Assembly (NCBI GenBank): GCA_040877415.1
Contig: JBBDNV010000012.1
Coordinates: 1-42,146 of the forward strand
Direction of reading: 5' to 3'
From: JBBDNV01 sp040877415
Lineage (GTDB): Bacteria > Planctomycetota > Planctomycetia > Pirellulales > PALSA-1355
Length of the DNA stretch: 42,146 bases
Position 1 is the first letter of the stretch; each line of letters begins with the position of its first letter. Shown here piece after piece: positions 26,057 to 34,423 of the stretch. The notes beneath the pieces were generated by a model, which worked only from the letters and a program-made list of their open reading frames with translations, was not told where the DNA came from and did no database searches. Both the position numbers and the translations under genes were made by a program.

Positions 26057-27508
26057 CTACTCGCCGAACCGCAGCGAATACAGGTCAGCGTCTTTGAGCT
26101 CGAAGCGAAGTCGTACCGGCCGGCCCGCCAATTGGCCGAGATCGCCGCCGCCCTTCCAACGGACGACGTGCTCGATCCGGTCGCCGACGATTTCCGGACA
26201 GTCGGCAAGCGCGAATCCCTCGATCGGCTTTCCGTCGGTCCCCCGCAGCTCGACGCGCAAACCGCCCCCGGCCGACGTCGAATAGTTGATGGCCAGACGG
26301 CTGCCCTCAAACACGAGCGGCTTCGTCACGAGAGTGCCGCCCGCGTAGGGACCGTAAACCGAGACAAAGCCGTCGGGCCGCAGCGTGTACCTGCGCATGT
26401 GACTCGTCGGGTAGCCCGAGTTGTGCATCACGTACAACGATAGCTCCGCATCGCCGGTCTCGACGATGCCGCGGGCGGCATAATTGGCCCGCGAAGTCCA
26501 ATTGCGCAGGTCGAGTCCCGGGCGGATGAACGCTTCCAGGAAAGTGCGCTGGAAGCTGTCGCCGCCGCGCGACGACGTGAGCAGGATATCGGTGCAGTCG
26601 TTCGCATAGTCCCATTCGGTCGGCGTGCCGATGCTTTGAGCCTCGGCCTCGGTAACGACGCGGCGGCCGGGAAAAAATCGCGTCGGCAGACCGAGATAGA
26701 TCTGCGGGGCGCGGACATACGGGTCGATCTGATTCGTGTATAGATGCTCGCGCGGCTTGCCGTCGAGCTCCAGATCGACCGGCTCGGTCCAATGGACAAA
26801 GTCCTTCGACGTCGTGCGGGCGATCCAGCGAACCTGGTCGCGGAACACCCGGAAATAGCACACGTATTGGCCTTCGATCGGGGACCAGAACGCGTTGTTT
26901 TGCGAGTCGAAGGCGCCCTGGGTGATGACCGGATCCTCTTGCAACTGCTTCCAGCGCAGCCCGTCGGCCGAAACGAACGCCAGCAATCCCGGCTTGCCGG
27001 TTCCGCCGAGAGCCTTATAGCGCTCTTCGGCCGACGCGTTGGGATTCGCGTCGACGAACGGGGCCAGATTGTGACAGCCGCGACTGCGAGCCAGGACGAC
27101 GTTGTTGTCTCGCGTGCCTTGAACTTCATAGATCCCGACGTTGGGCCGCGTCCAGTTGATTCCGTCCCGGCTCTCGGCCACGCACGTGACCTCGACGTCG
27201 AGCGAGTGCTCCTCGCGGGGCATTCCTCGGTAGTAGAGGCGGAAGAGGTCGCCGTCCTCTAGCACGGTCTCGTAAGCGCAGTAGAGGCCCTCCCAAGGCT
27301 TGTCGAATTTCAGCACGATTTCACGCGGCTGCGGCGCGTGAAGCTCGAGCCGCGCGCCGTCGAGCTCATCGATGAGATAATCATCGACGAACAGTTCGCG
27401 CCGATTTCCGATGTTGACGACGGATTCTTCCGCCGCCGGCGAGAGTCCCGAAAATCCCAAAAGCGCGATTGCGCCGCAAACCACGAGATAGCCAGAAAAC
27501 GTGCGCAT
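26057..27508 (-). CDS. Secreted five-bladed-propeller-like protein (GH32/43-like), function unknown
   Basis: A 483-residue protein from the ATG at 27508, with GGAAGG upstream; the frame is open further upstream but looks non-coding. Signal peptide YLVVCGAIALLGFSGLSPA. The body starts NIGNRRELFVDDYLIDELDGARLELHAP, a phrase seen in many planctomycete and verrucomicrobial secreted proteins with a glycoside hydrolase family 32/43-type propeller. CVAESRDGINWTRP, KALGGTGKPGLLAFVSADGLRWKQL, SQNNAFWSPIEGQYVCYFR and ARTTSKDFVHWTEP are successive blades. The last 120 residues (LRPDGFVSVYGPYAGGTLVTKPL.. LRVELRGTDGKPIEGF) resemble a carbohydrate-binding beta-sandwich. Enzyme activity is not proven by any motif I can name. 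It lies downstream of the second barrel gene on the same strand, with a 149-base gap. Confidence 0.78.
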   Translation of the reverse strand: MRTFSGYLVVCGAIALLGFSGLSPAAEESVVNIGNRRELFVDDYLIDELDGARLELHAPQPREIVLKFDKPWEGLYCAYETVLEDGDLFRLYYRGMPREEHSLDVEVTCVAESRDGINWTRPNVGIYEVQGTRDNNVVLARSRGCHNLAPFVDANPNASAEERYKALGGTGKPGLLAFVSADGLRWKQLQEDPVITQGAFDSQNNAFWSPIEGQYVCYFRVFRDQVRWIARTTSKDFVHWTEPVDLELDGKPREHLYTNQIDPYVRAPQIYLGLPTRFFPGRRVVTEAEAQSIGTPTEWDYANDCTDILLTSSRGGDSFQRTFLEAFIRPGLDLRNWTSRANYAARGIVETGDAELSLYVMHNSGYPTSHMRRYTLRPDGFVSVYGPYAGGTLVTKPLVFEGSRLAINYSTSAGGGLRVELRGTDGKPIEGFALADCPEIVGDRIEHVVRWKGGGDLGQLAGRPVRLRFELKDADLYSLRFGE

Positions 27509-27657
27509 GGTGCCTTCCAAGGGTTCGATGGGTGGCGCTGGCCGGAATCTCGCCATTGTCGCCGCGGTTATGCGCCAGATCAATCGCCCGCTGGAGATGG
27601 CAGCGGGGGTCCTCTGTTGTAAAGACACCCCTACCGGGACTTCAAGGGTCACGGCGG

Positions 27658-28710
27658 CTAATAGCGGAAGATCAGGTCGGCGTACACGCGGTTGCGCAGG
27701 ATGTCGGTGCGATCGGTCAATGGAAACTCGAAGCCGGTGCCCAGCTCGCAGTGACAAGTCGGCTTCCACTTCACGCCGACCACGCCCGAGACGACGTCCG
27801 TGCCGGCGACTCCACCTGACGGCAGGTTAATGAGGTCGATCGACGTTATTCCGCCCGTCAGGTTGTTGCCGGCGCTTCTCATCCAATGGAACCAGTTGAT
27901 GCCCACCAGCGGATAAATGTGGTTGGCGAGCTCATAGTCCCACTGATTCGACCAATACCAGAGCTGTGTGCCCCAATTGCTGTCGAGCGGAATACGGAAC
28001 CCGGTGGCGCTGAGCCAGTGGCCGCGGCCAAAGACCTCCTTGCCGCCGGTGAGAAAGAAGTGGAAATCGCCGTCGCCGAAATTTGAGAAGGCGTCCGACG
28101 ATCCCTTGATAAAGTAGGTCATACCGGCCGAGACCAGCAACTGCCGCTCGACGTCGCGAATGAAGTTGTATTTAAAGCCGACGGGCGCGGACAGGAATCC
28201 TCTGGGCGGGCCGCCGGCGGCCTGGTTGACCTGCAAGTAGCTAACGCGCGGCGCGATGATGCTCGCGCGGTCGGTCACGCGGCCGCGAAGCTGCGCGGCC
28301 CACACGTGCACGTCGCCACCGCTGATATCACTCGGCAGGCTGTTGTCGAGAAAGATTCCCCGCACCTCGGTCAACGAGCGCGGGTCCTCGAAGAAAAAGG
28401 GATTCGACAACGGGCTGATAAAGCCGTCGAAGCAGTGGTCGCTGGGGAGCATGCCCAGAATGCGCCGGCGATCGCTCGAGCAATCGCAGCCGTCGAAACA
28501 CTCGCACTCGCAGCAGCAATCGCACGCCGTCGAGTCGCAGCAGCCGCACGAATCGCCCGGCAGCGGCTCTTCGCCCGGCGGCCCGTCGGCGTGATCCTCT
28601 GCGACGTAATCCTTCGCGTAATAGTTGTCGAAGTTGTCCGCGGCATCCGCCGCGAACCCAAACCACAGGCAGGCAAAAGCCAAACTGCCGACCGTCAAGA
28701 TGCTCCGCAT
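27658..28710 (-). CDS. Outer-membrane barrel protein with strongly Cys-rich segment
   Basis: A 350-residue protein starting at the ATG at 28710, with GGAAGGG about 10 bases upstream. Signal peptide ILTVGSLAFACLWFGFAADA. Then comes an acidic stretch and a cysteine-dense segment, CGCCDSTACDCCC followed by CECFDGCDC, with about a dozen Cys in 25 residues. The rest alternates like a beta-barrel (GFKYNFIRDVERQLLVSAGMTYFIKG, GTQLWYWSNQWDYELANHIYPLVGINWF, VVSGVVGVKWKP) and ends YADLIFRY, a typical C-terminal barrel strand. No close family is recalled beyond generic planctomycete outer-membrane proteins. The Cys block is in the same position as in the barrel protein at 23449, suggesting a shared periplasmic or surface cross-link, possibly metal binding. 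Confidence 0.75.
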   Translation of the reverse strand: MRSILTVGSLAFACLWFGFAADAADNFDNYYAKDYVAEDHADGPPGEEPLPGDSCGCCDSTACDCCCECECFDGCDCSSDRRRILGMLPSDHCFDGFISPLSNPFFFEDPRSLTEVRGIFLDNSLPSDISGGDVHVWAAQLRGRVTDRASIIAPRVSYLQVNQAAGGPPRGFLSAPVGFKYNFIRDVERQLLVSAGMTYFIKGSSDAFSNFGDGDFHFFLTGGKEVFGRGHWLSATGFRIPLDSNWGTQLWYWSNQWDYELANHIYPLVGINWFHWMRSAGNNLTGGITSIDLINLPSGGVAGTDVVSGVVGVKWKPTCHCELGTGFEFPLTDRTDILRNRVYADLIFRY

Positions 28711-28977
28711 CGGGACGCCCTTCCATGCAGGATCGATTACCATGCGCCCCGTGCCTCTCATGGAATCGGCTGCCGGTGGGCACAACATTCGCGGTGCGAA
28801 GCGCAAAAGCAGAACCCGTCGACGGCTAACCACCGGACAATCGCCAAGGTCGGCCTATCTTCGCGAGGAACGAGAGTCGAGCAACTCAATCGTGGAACGA
28901 GCGACCCGCGGCGGATATCATCAACTCTCACGGCCCTGGTCAACCCTGACACGCCCACCATCCATGAGTCGCCCGAC
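28711..28977. other. Divergent intergenic region
   Basis: About 270 bases between the Cys-rich barrel gene and the transporter gene. I see no RNA, repeat or confident promoter here, though both genes must start in it. Confidence 0.4.
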
Positions 28978-30651
28978 ATGGCGGAAATCCAGGATCACGA
29001 TACCCTGCCGCCGTCGCTCGATCCGCAGCAAGACGCTGGCGTCGTCGAGCCGCCGACAACGATCCTGGGAATCGCCGGGCGGCTCGGTCCGGGATTGATC
29101 ATCGCCGGCAGCATCGTCGGCTCCGGCGAGCTGATTGCCACGACCAAGACCGGCGCGCAGGCCGGCATCACGCTGTTGTGGCTGATCGTGATCGGCTGCG
29201 TGATCAAGGTTTTTGCGCAAATCGAGCTGGGCCGCTACACGATCACGCACGGCGAAACCACGCTGGCAGCGCTCGACCAGGTTCCCGGCCCTCGGCTCGT
29301 GGTGAATTGGATCATCTGGTTCTGGCTCGTGATGATGATCCTGGGCGTGGGACAGCTAGGCGCCATCGTCGGCGGCGTGGGCCAGGCGGCGGCAATCACC
29401 ATTCCAATTCGCGGTGACTACCTGGCCGCCGTCGAGGCGCCCTCGCGCAAGGAAATCGAGCGCTACCTGCGCTGGGACGATGACATCCACGGCGGAAAAG
29501 TCGAGTTCGGCAAGCTCTCCCGCCAAAGACAGACGACGATTCTCCACGGACAGGAATTGTTTGCCGAGCGGCTGCGGGCGCTCGAGCCCACGCACGGCAA
29601 TCTTGCCCAGCGCGTCCGGGGCGGCGAGGCGCTCGTCGATCCGGTAACCTGGGACGATAAGATCTGGGCGGCGGTGACCACGCTGTTGACGATCTCGCTG
29701 CTATACCGCGGGCGGTACCGAATGATTCAAAACGTCGCGACGGCGCTGGTCGTCGTGTTCACCTTCGTCACGATCGGAAACGTGATCTCGCTGGAAACGA
29801 CCGAGCAGTGGCACATTTCCGCACGCGACGTGCTGCACGGACTGTCGTTTCAATTTCCCGACGCCAGCGAGGGCATTAATCCGCTGGCCACGGCGCTGGC
29901 GACGTTCGGCATCATCGGCGTGGGCGCGTCGGAGTTGTTCACGTATCCGTATTGGTGCCTGGAGAAGGGGTATGCCCGGTTCACCGGCCGGCGCTCGGAC
30001 GATCCGGGCTGGGCGACCCGGGCGCGCGGCTGGCTGCGGGTGATGCACTACGACGCGTTCGTCTCGATGGTGATTTACACGATCGCCACGCTGGCCTTTT
30101 TTCTGACCGGCGTGGCCGTCCTGCACAGCGAGGGGCTCGATCCCGACGGCATGCGGATGGTTACGACGCTCGTGCGCGCGTACGTGCCGGTGTTCGGCGA
30201 GTACGCGCGGTGGCTGTTTCTCGTTGGCGCGTTTGCGGTGTTGTATTCGACGTTTCTCGTGGCTAGCGCCGGCAACGCGCGGACCTGGACCGACGCGCTC
30301 AAGCTGTTCGGCCTGTTGGACCGCCACAACCAGCGGTCGCACGACCGGTCGGTCACGGCGTTTTCGGTGGTCATGCCGCTTTTATGCCTGGCGGTGTTCG
30401 CCAGCGGGATCAATCCCGTTCGCGCGATTCTCCTGGGCGGCGCGACCCAGGCGCTCGTCTTGCCCATGGTCGGCTTCGGCGCTTTGTACTTCCGCTACAG
30501 GCGGACCGACCCGAGGCTCAAACCTTCCGTGTGGTGGGACGCGGCTTTGGTGATTTCGTTCTTGGGGTTAGTGGTCGCCGGGATCTGGGGCGCTTGGCCC
30601 GACTTTATTGCGCCGGTTTTGCGCTTCGTGAGTTTTTCGGCGACGTGGTAG
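28978..30651 (+). CDS. Nramp-fold membrane transporter with large hydrophilic insert
   Basis: A 557-residue inner-membrane protein started at the ATG at 28978 (MAEIQDHD). No good ribosome-binding site is seen, so the start is the weakest point. About eleven membrane spans: the first, LGPGLIIAGSIVGSGELIATT, matches the position of Nramp TM1, and ATFGIIGVGASELFTYPYW matches TM6. The hallmark DPGN of TM1 and MPH of TM6, which bind Mn or Fe in MntH, are absent (here IVGSGEL and VGASELF), so the substrate is not assured to be a transition metal. Residues about 148-228 are a charged insert (RKEIERYLRWDDDIHGG to DPVTWDDKIW) absent from typical Nramp proteins. Similar insert-bearing relatives appear in planctomycetes to my knowledge. 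It is probably monocistronic. Confidence 0.8.
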   Translation: MAEIQDHDTLPPSLDPQQDAGVVEPPTTILGIAGRLGPGLIIAGSIVGSGELIATTKTGAQAGITLLWLIVIGCVIKVFAQIELGRYTITHGETTLAALDQVPGPRLVVNWIIWFWLVMMILGVGQLGAIVGGVGQAAAITIPIRGDYLAAVEAPSRKEIERYLRWDDDIHGGKVEFGKLSRQRQTTILHGQELFAERLRALEPTHGNLAQRVRGGEALVDPVTWDDKIWAAVTTLLTISLLYRGRYRMIQNVATALVVVFTFVTIGNVISLETTEQWHISARDVLHGLSFQFPDASEGINPLATALATFGIIGVGASELFTYPYWCLEKGYARFTGRRSDDPGWATRARGWLRVMHYDAFVSMVIYTIATLAFFLTGVAVLHSEGLDPDGMRMVTTLVRAYVPVFGEYARWLFLVGAFAVLYSTFLVASAGNARTWTDALKLFGLLDRHNQRSHDRSVTAFSVVMPLLCLAVFASGINPVRAILLGGATQALVLPMVGFGALYFRYRRTDPRLKPSVWWDAALVISFLGLVVAGIWGAWPDFIAPVLRFVSFSATW

Positions 30652-30774
30652 GTCGCGCCTGGGGCCGCTTTTCGTGCGCCGGTCGCGGGGCCGGGAGGGG
30701 CGGGCAAGCAGTAGCGTGTGCGCGGACGCGGCAAACTTGTCCCGCGCGCCACTGCGCGATATTCTCTCAGCAAG

Positions 30775-30796
30775 CCCAGGGAAGGCCTTCCCTGGG
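30775..30796. repeat. Perfect 22-bp palindrome, copy 1
   Basis: Half-site CCCAGGGAAGG followed directly by its reverse complement. It ends 50 bases before the GTG of the transposase gene. Confidence 0.9.
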
Positions 30797-30846
30797 TCGC
30801 TTTGCAAATTGACGCTCCACCGCACCGACTTTTAGCGGAGTACAGC

Positions 30847-31389
30847 GTGCCCGCCCTCGCGCGCAGTTGGCACCACGCCATTCTTACCACCTATGGTGCC
30901 TGGCTCCACGGCGATGCCCGGGGCTTTCGCACGCGCCACGAGCGCGAACATATTGAGGGCGACTACAAAACTCCTCCGCTTGTTGGAAAGTATGTCCGGC
31001 GCGAACGACGCAGCCGCGAATCACTCATGCAAGATCCGGTCGTCGTCCCTCAGAAGATGCGGCGACCGATTGGAGAATCGCTCCAAGAGAAGATAGCGCG
31101 GCTCGGAGGCTGGGTCTTATGTCTTGCGGTCTCGGGTCAACACGTTCACATGCTGGTAAAACTTCCACCGAAGTCTGCTCGTCGCTGGATCGGCCAAGCC
31201 AAAAAACACACCACGTTCTTGATGCGCGAGCGCGGCTGGCAAGGAAAGCTGTGGGGCGTGCGCGCCAAAGTGATACTCGTGCGATCGCGCCATCAGCAAG
31301 TCAACACGTATCGCTACATCCTGCGGCACGCGAGGGAGGGTGCGTGGGTTGGTGTCTGGAAGATAGATGGCGGCGAGATGGAGGCGTAG
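30847..31389 (+). CDS. Y1-type (HUH) REP-associated transposase-like protein
   Basis: A 180-residue protein starting at GTG 30847, supported by AGCGGAG six bases upstream. A longer frame from 30718 would include the palindrome and is rejected. Motifs: SWHHAILTTYGAWLHGD at the N-terminus; the HUH metal-binding pair in GQHVHMLVKLP (His99, His101); and a C-terminal helix NTYRYILRHAREGAW with Tyr155/Tyr157 as candidate nucleophile. These enzymes cut and rejoin single-stranded DNA at hairpins, as in IS200/IS605 TnpA and RAYT proteins. Length is close to the usual 150-200. Downstream inverted palindromes and the absence of other IS genes favour a RAYT rather than an IS200 element. It lies between the Nramp-like gene and the ABC operon and is on the opposite strand to the latter. 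Confidence 0.82.
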   Translation: MPALARSWHHAILTTYGAWLHGDARGFRTRHEREHIEGDYKTPPLVGKYVRRERRSRESLMQDPVVVPQKMRRPIGESLQEKIARLGGWVLCLAVSGQHVHMLVKLPPKSARRWIGQAKKHTTFLMRERGWQGKLWGVRAKVILVRSRHQQVNTYRYILRHAREGAWVGVWKIDGGEMEA

Positions 31390-31401
31390 TTGCTTCGCCA
31401 A

Positions 31402-31423
31402 CCCAGGGAAGGCCTTCCCTGGG
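31402..31423. repeat. Perfect 22-bp palindrome, copy 2
   Basis: Identical to copy 1. It starts 12 bases after the transposase stop and its outer flank is the inverted match of the flank of copy 1. Confidence 0.9.
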
Positions 31424-31494
31424 CTTTCTGAGAGAGTATCGCGCCGGTGCGCCGGCGACAAGTTCCGCGCGAACTACGCAAAACCAATGCCAAG

Positions 31495-31516
31495 CCCAGG
31501 GAAGGCCTTCCCTGGG
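31495..31516. repeat. Perfect 22-bp palindrome, copy 3
   Basis: Identical palindrome, 93 bases after copy 2 and 24 bases before the end of the ABC permease gene. Together copies 2 and 3 look like a BIME-type pair. Confidence 0.9.
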
Positions 31517-31540
31517 TTTTCTTCGCGTATCGTCGGCACG

Positions 31541-34423
31541 CTACTGCTGCGGCTCGGCAATCGGAAACCAATCGCCGCGCGTCCAGGCGTCGTACGTCGA
31601 CAAACGATGCGGGTATCGGTACTCATCGTTGGAAACGTAATACACGATCGTCTCGGGGGATGCTGCGGGCGATTCGTCGTCCGGTTCGGAGCGGCGCATC
31701 GTTTCGGCGCGGAGCCTGGGGCCCGTGCACCACAGGCACGGCTTTCCCGGGATGATCGGTGTATCTTCGAGGATGGCGGTGTCCAGCGGCGTCTGGGGCC
31801 GCGGCAAGCCGTCGGGAAAATACAGGTAGTCGAAGCCGGAGTACGGGTCGTGCGGCAGCTTGTCGAAGTAGCGCCCCACGAGCACGTCGAGCGAGCGCGG
31901 CAATTCGCCGTGCTCCATCCGTTCCGCTTGCAGGGCCAACAGCAGCAGGGTGGCCCGCCGATGGGCTTCGATTTCGACCAATTCCCAGGCCGCCTCGCTG
32001 CTCAAATTGTTGATTTCCGTGTACGTTTGAAACGGCGGGAAAGTCGGCCAATAGCGACGTTCGTGTAGAAAGTCGACGACGGCCTCGCCGACGCGCAGCG
32101 TAATTTCCAGTTGACGAAAATACCGAAGCGAGTTGTTCGTCGCGAGATTCAGCGCGCGCAGCTCGTGGTATTTTTCCCAGGGCAGAAGACGGTCCCAGAA
32201 GCTGCGAAACGCCACTTCATAGGCATTCGGGCTGCCGAACAAGACCGCGCCGGCAGCCTGGTCGCCGTCGAGGAAACGGCGCGCAAGAATGTAGTTGGAT
32301 TTGACGCCGTCGGCCAGGTGCAGCATCTGCCAGTCGATGCCGCGCAGCCTCTCAAATGCCGCGCGAACGCGCTCGGTCGACTGCCCTCGCTGCGCCGACC
32401 ATTCGGCCAGCGCGGAAAGGATCAGCTTCACCTCGGGCAGCGTGAAATTGTAGCGGCTGTAAGGAGCATGCTCGGTCCAGTGCGAGACGGCTTGCAAGGC
32501 CGCAAAATAGCGATCCAGCGCTAAGTCGAGCTTGCCTTCTGCTTCCAATTGGCGACCGCTTGTGAGAATCAGCCAAATCAAACTGGCCTCGTTTCTCAGC
32601 CAGGGCGTGTCGTTCAGTTTGGCCGGGTCGTAGAGACAACAGGTCCGCCGGCCGCTCGCTTCGAGCACCAGCGAGAGCGGCTCGGCGTTTTCTGCCAGCC
32701 AATTCAACTGCCGGGGTGTCGGCACTCGCGCGCGGAATTCGGTCGGTTCGTCCTCGTAACGGGGGTCGCCCGGTCCTGGAACGTACAGCTCGTTGGCCCG
32801 GCGGTACAGCTCGGCGGTGGCCAGGGCTTCGGGCGTGACCGCCGACTGATGATATATGGCCGGATCAAAGGCCGGATTGACGAGCGGAATGCTGAATACG
32901 CGGTATGCCGGCACCGCAATCACCAACACTAGCGCTGGCACCAACACGGCCGCGCAGGCGCGCAGCCGCGCGGCCCAACTCGTGTTTTCGCGAATCCAAT
33001 CCGGCGCGCGCAGCCACGTGGCCCAGAATAGCACGAAAGGAATTGGCACGACCGACCACAGCCAACTTACGCGGAGCATGAACATCAAGAACGCCCAGCC
33101 GCACAGCGCGCCCGCCAGGACCAGTCCGAAAAAGCCGGCCAACAGTCCGCTTTTGATCATCATCGACGCCCATTGGCCGGCCGCGTAAGAAACGGCCACG
33201 CACGCTAGGCCGATCATTACCTGTGGAATGTCAACGTAGACGGGCCGACCCCAGGTCCCGGGCCAAGTGAATTCCCAATTGGTCGCTTGATACAACTCGC
33301 CCCCCAACTCCACAATGTTCCGCGGTCCAATCCAGGCGACGCAACTGATCGCCGTCGAAACGAAAAGAATGGCGATCCACGGCAGTTGACGAGTGAGCCA
33401 TACCCAGCGCGGTGGGACGTTGTGCTCGACAAAATAGCCGTAGTGACGGCGCTCCTGATCGGCCAGAAAAACGCAGCTTCCCCCGAGCGCCGCCATCGCC
33501 GCCATGAGCACCAGGGCGCTCTCCCTGTCGGGAACGCCGCTTCCGATCACCAACAGCACAAGCGCGACCTGCAGGCCGGCCATGAGGAACATCAGCCGCG
33601 CCGACTGCCGCCAATGCTGCCAGAGCAAATGCGTGAGCATCTGGCCGCGATCGGGCCTTGTCTTGAGTGTGTTGACAAAGTCCGCGTCGGTCGCGCTTGC
33701 CTCGGTTGTGGCTTGCGATCCGGTGCGGAGCAGCTTGAGCTTTGCCCGGCGCGCGAGCCGCCCGCCGCCGTCGAGCCATCGCAAGCCCAGGTAACAGTCG
33801 GCGGCGAGCACGGCCGCCGCAATGAGCCCGCGCCAGGGCAGCGCCGCGAGATAGGGCGCGAACGAAACCTCGTGGACGCGGGGATCGGCAACGCTCCAGG
33901 CGGTCAAATGCACGATGGTCGACGTGGTGACCAGGGCCAGGCTAATCGCCACCAGCGGCCGCGCCGTCAAGAGGGAAAACAGCGTGCCCCACGCCAGCCC
34001 TTCGACGGCCGCCAGGAGCCACAAGCCGAGCATGCCGCCCAGCACGGTTGGCCCGGGCATTTCTCCGCGCGTGACCGCCAAAGTCAGCGGTCCTAGCAGC
34101 AAGAACATCGCCAGGGTTGCCGCCGCCGCCAGGGCCAACTTGCTCGTGAACACCTGGCGCGCCGAAACGGGCGCGGCCTGCAAGAAATCAAAAGTCCCCT
34201 CCTCGCGCTCCACGGCAAAGGCCGCGCCGGCGCAACCGAGCGCAAAAAAGGCCGGCGCAGCCAGGCCGATGTTGCAGGCCACCGCCACGTTCCCGGCCAC
34301 GTCGTCCGACAACCAGAAAATCAGCCCCTGGGCCACGACGACGAGCACGACCAGCGACAGCCAGAAGGCGCGGACCGCGCGATATTCCTTCCACATTAAT
34401 TGCAGACATGGCGCGAAGTTCAT
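31541..34423 (-). CDS. ABC-2-type transporter permease with long C-terminal domain
   Basis: A 960-residue protein from the ATG at 34423, which overlaps the TGA of the ATPase gene (ATGA). The first part is a classical ABC-2 half: MWKEYRAVRAFWLSLVVLVVVAQ, then VEREEGTFDFLQAAPVSARQVFTSK, a typical cytoplasmic loop, and about six spans to residue 215. A second set of about seven spans runs from about residue 265 to 535, again with an EYR-like loop (QERRHYGYFVEHNVPPRWVW). The last 420 residues are soluble, helical and end with ALQAERMEHGELPRSLDVLVGRYFDKLPHDPYSG..YLYFPDG, a motif that recurs in planctomycete secreted proteins and resembles the pseudopilin DP..G..Y signature. The double membrane domain with such a tail is unusual. 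Function with the ATPase is export or membrane-stress resistance, by analogy to YtrABC-type systems. Confidence 0.82.
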   Translation of the reverse strand: MNFAPCLQLMWKEYRAVRAFWLSLVVLVVVAQGLIFWLSDDVAGNVAVACNIGLAAPAFFALGCAGAAFAVEREEGTFDFLQAAPVSARQVFTSKLALAAAATLAMFLLLGPLTLAVTRGEMPGPTVLGGMLGLWLLAAVEGLAWGTLFSLLTARPLVAISLALVTTSTIVHLTAWSVADPRVHEVSFAPYLAALPWRGLIAAAVLAADCYLGLRWLDGGGRLARRAKLKLLRTGSQATTEASATDADFVNTLKTRPDRGQMLTHLLWQHWRQSARLMFLMAGLQVALVLLVIGSGVPDRESALVLMAAMAALGGSCVFLADQERRHYGYFVEHNVPPRWVWLTRQLPWIAILFVSTAISCVAWIGPRNIVELGGELYQATNWEFTWPGTWGRPVYVDIPQVMIGLACVAVSYAAGQWASMMIKSGLLAGFFGLVLAGALCGWAFLMFMLRVSWLWSVVPIPFVLFWATWLRAPDWIRENTSWAARLRACAAVLVPALVLVIAVPAYRVFSIPLVNPAFDPAIYHQSAVTPEALATAELYRRANELYVPGPGDPRYEDEPTEFRARVPTPRQLNWLAENAEPLSLVLEASGRRTCCLYDPAKLNDTPWLRNEASLIWLILTSGRQLEAEGKLDLALDRYFAALQAVSHWTEHAPYSRYNFTLPEVKLILSALAEWSAQRGQSTERVRAAFERLRGIDWQMLHLADGVKSNYILARRFLDGDQAAGAVLFGSPNAYEVAFRSFWDRLLPWEKYHELRALNLATNNSLRYFRQLEITLRVGEAVVDFLHERRYWPTFPPFQTYTEINNLSSEAAWELVEIEAHRRATLLLLALQAERMEHGELPRSLDVLVGRYFDKLPHDPYSGFDYLYFPDGLPRPQTPLDTAILEDTPIIPGKPCLWCTGPRLRAETMRRSEPDDESPAASPETIVYYVSNDEYRYPHRLSTYDAWTRGDWFPIAEPQQ

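Larger units (their letters stand above)
30729..31469 (+). mobile_element. RAYT/REP-like element: Y1 transposase between inverted palindromes
   Basis: Left arm 30729..30796 and right arm 31402..31469 are inverted repeats of each other. The 46 bases outside the palindrome match in about 35 positions (including ACTTGTC, GCGCGATA and TCTCTCAG), and the 22-bp palindrome itself is identical. The transposase gene lies between them. A third palindrome follows at 31495. This is the arrangement of a REP-associated tyrosine transposase with its own REP pair. Confidence 0.7.

Noticed and set aside
30718..30846. Longer N-terminus for the transposase (start at 30718)
   Set aside because: It would translate the palindrome and its flank. 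The GTG at 30847 has a good ribosome-binding site and begins the conserved domain.
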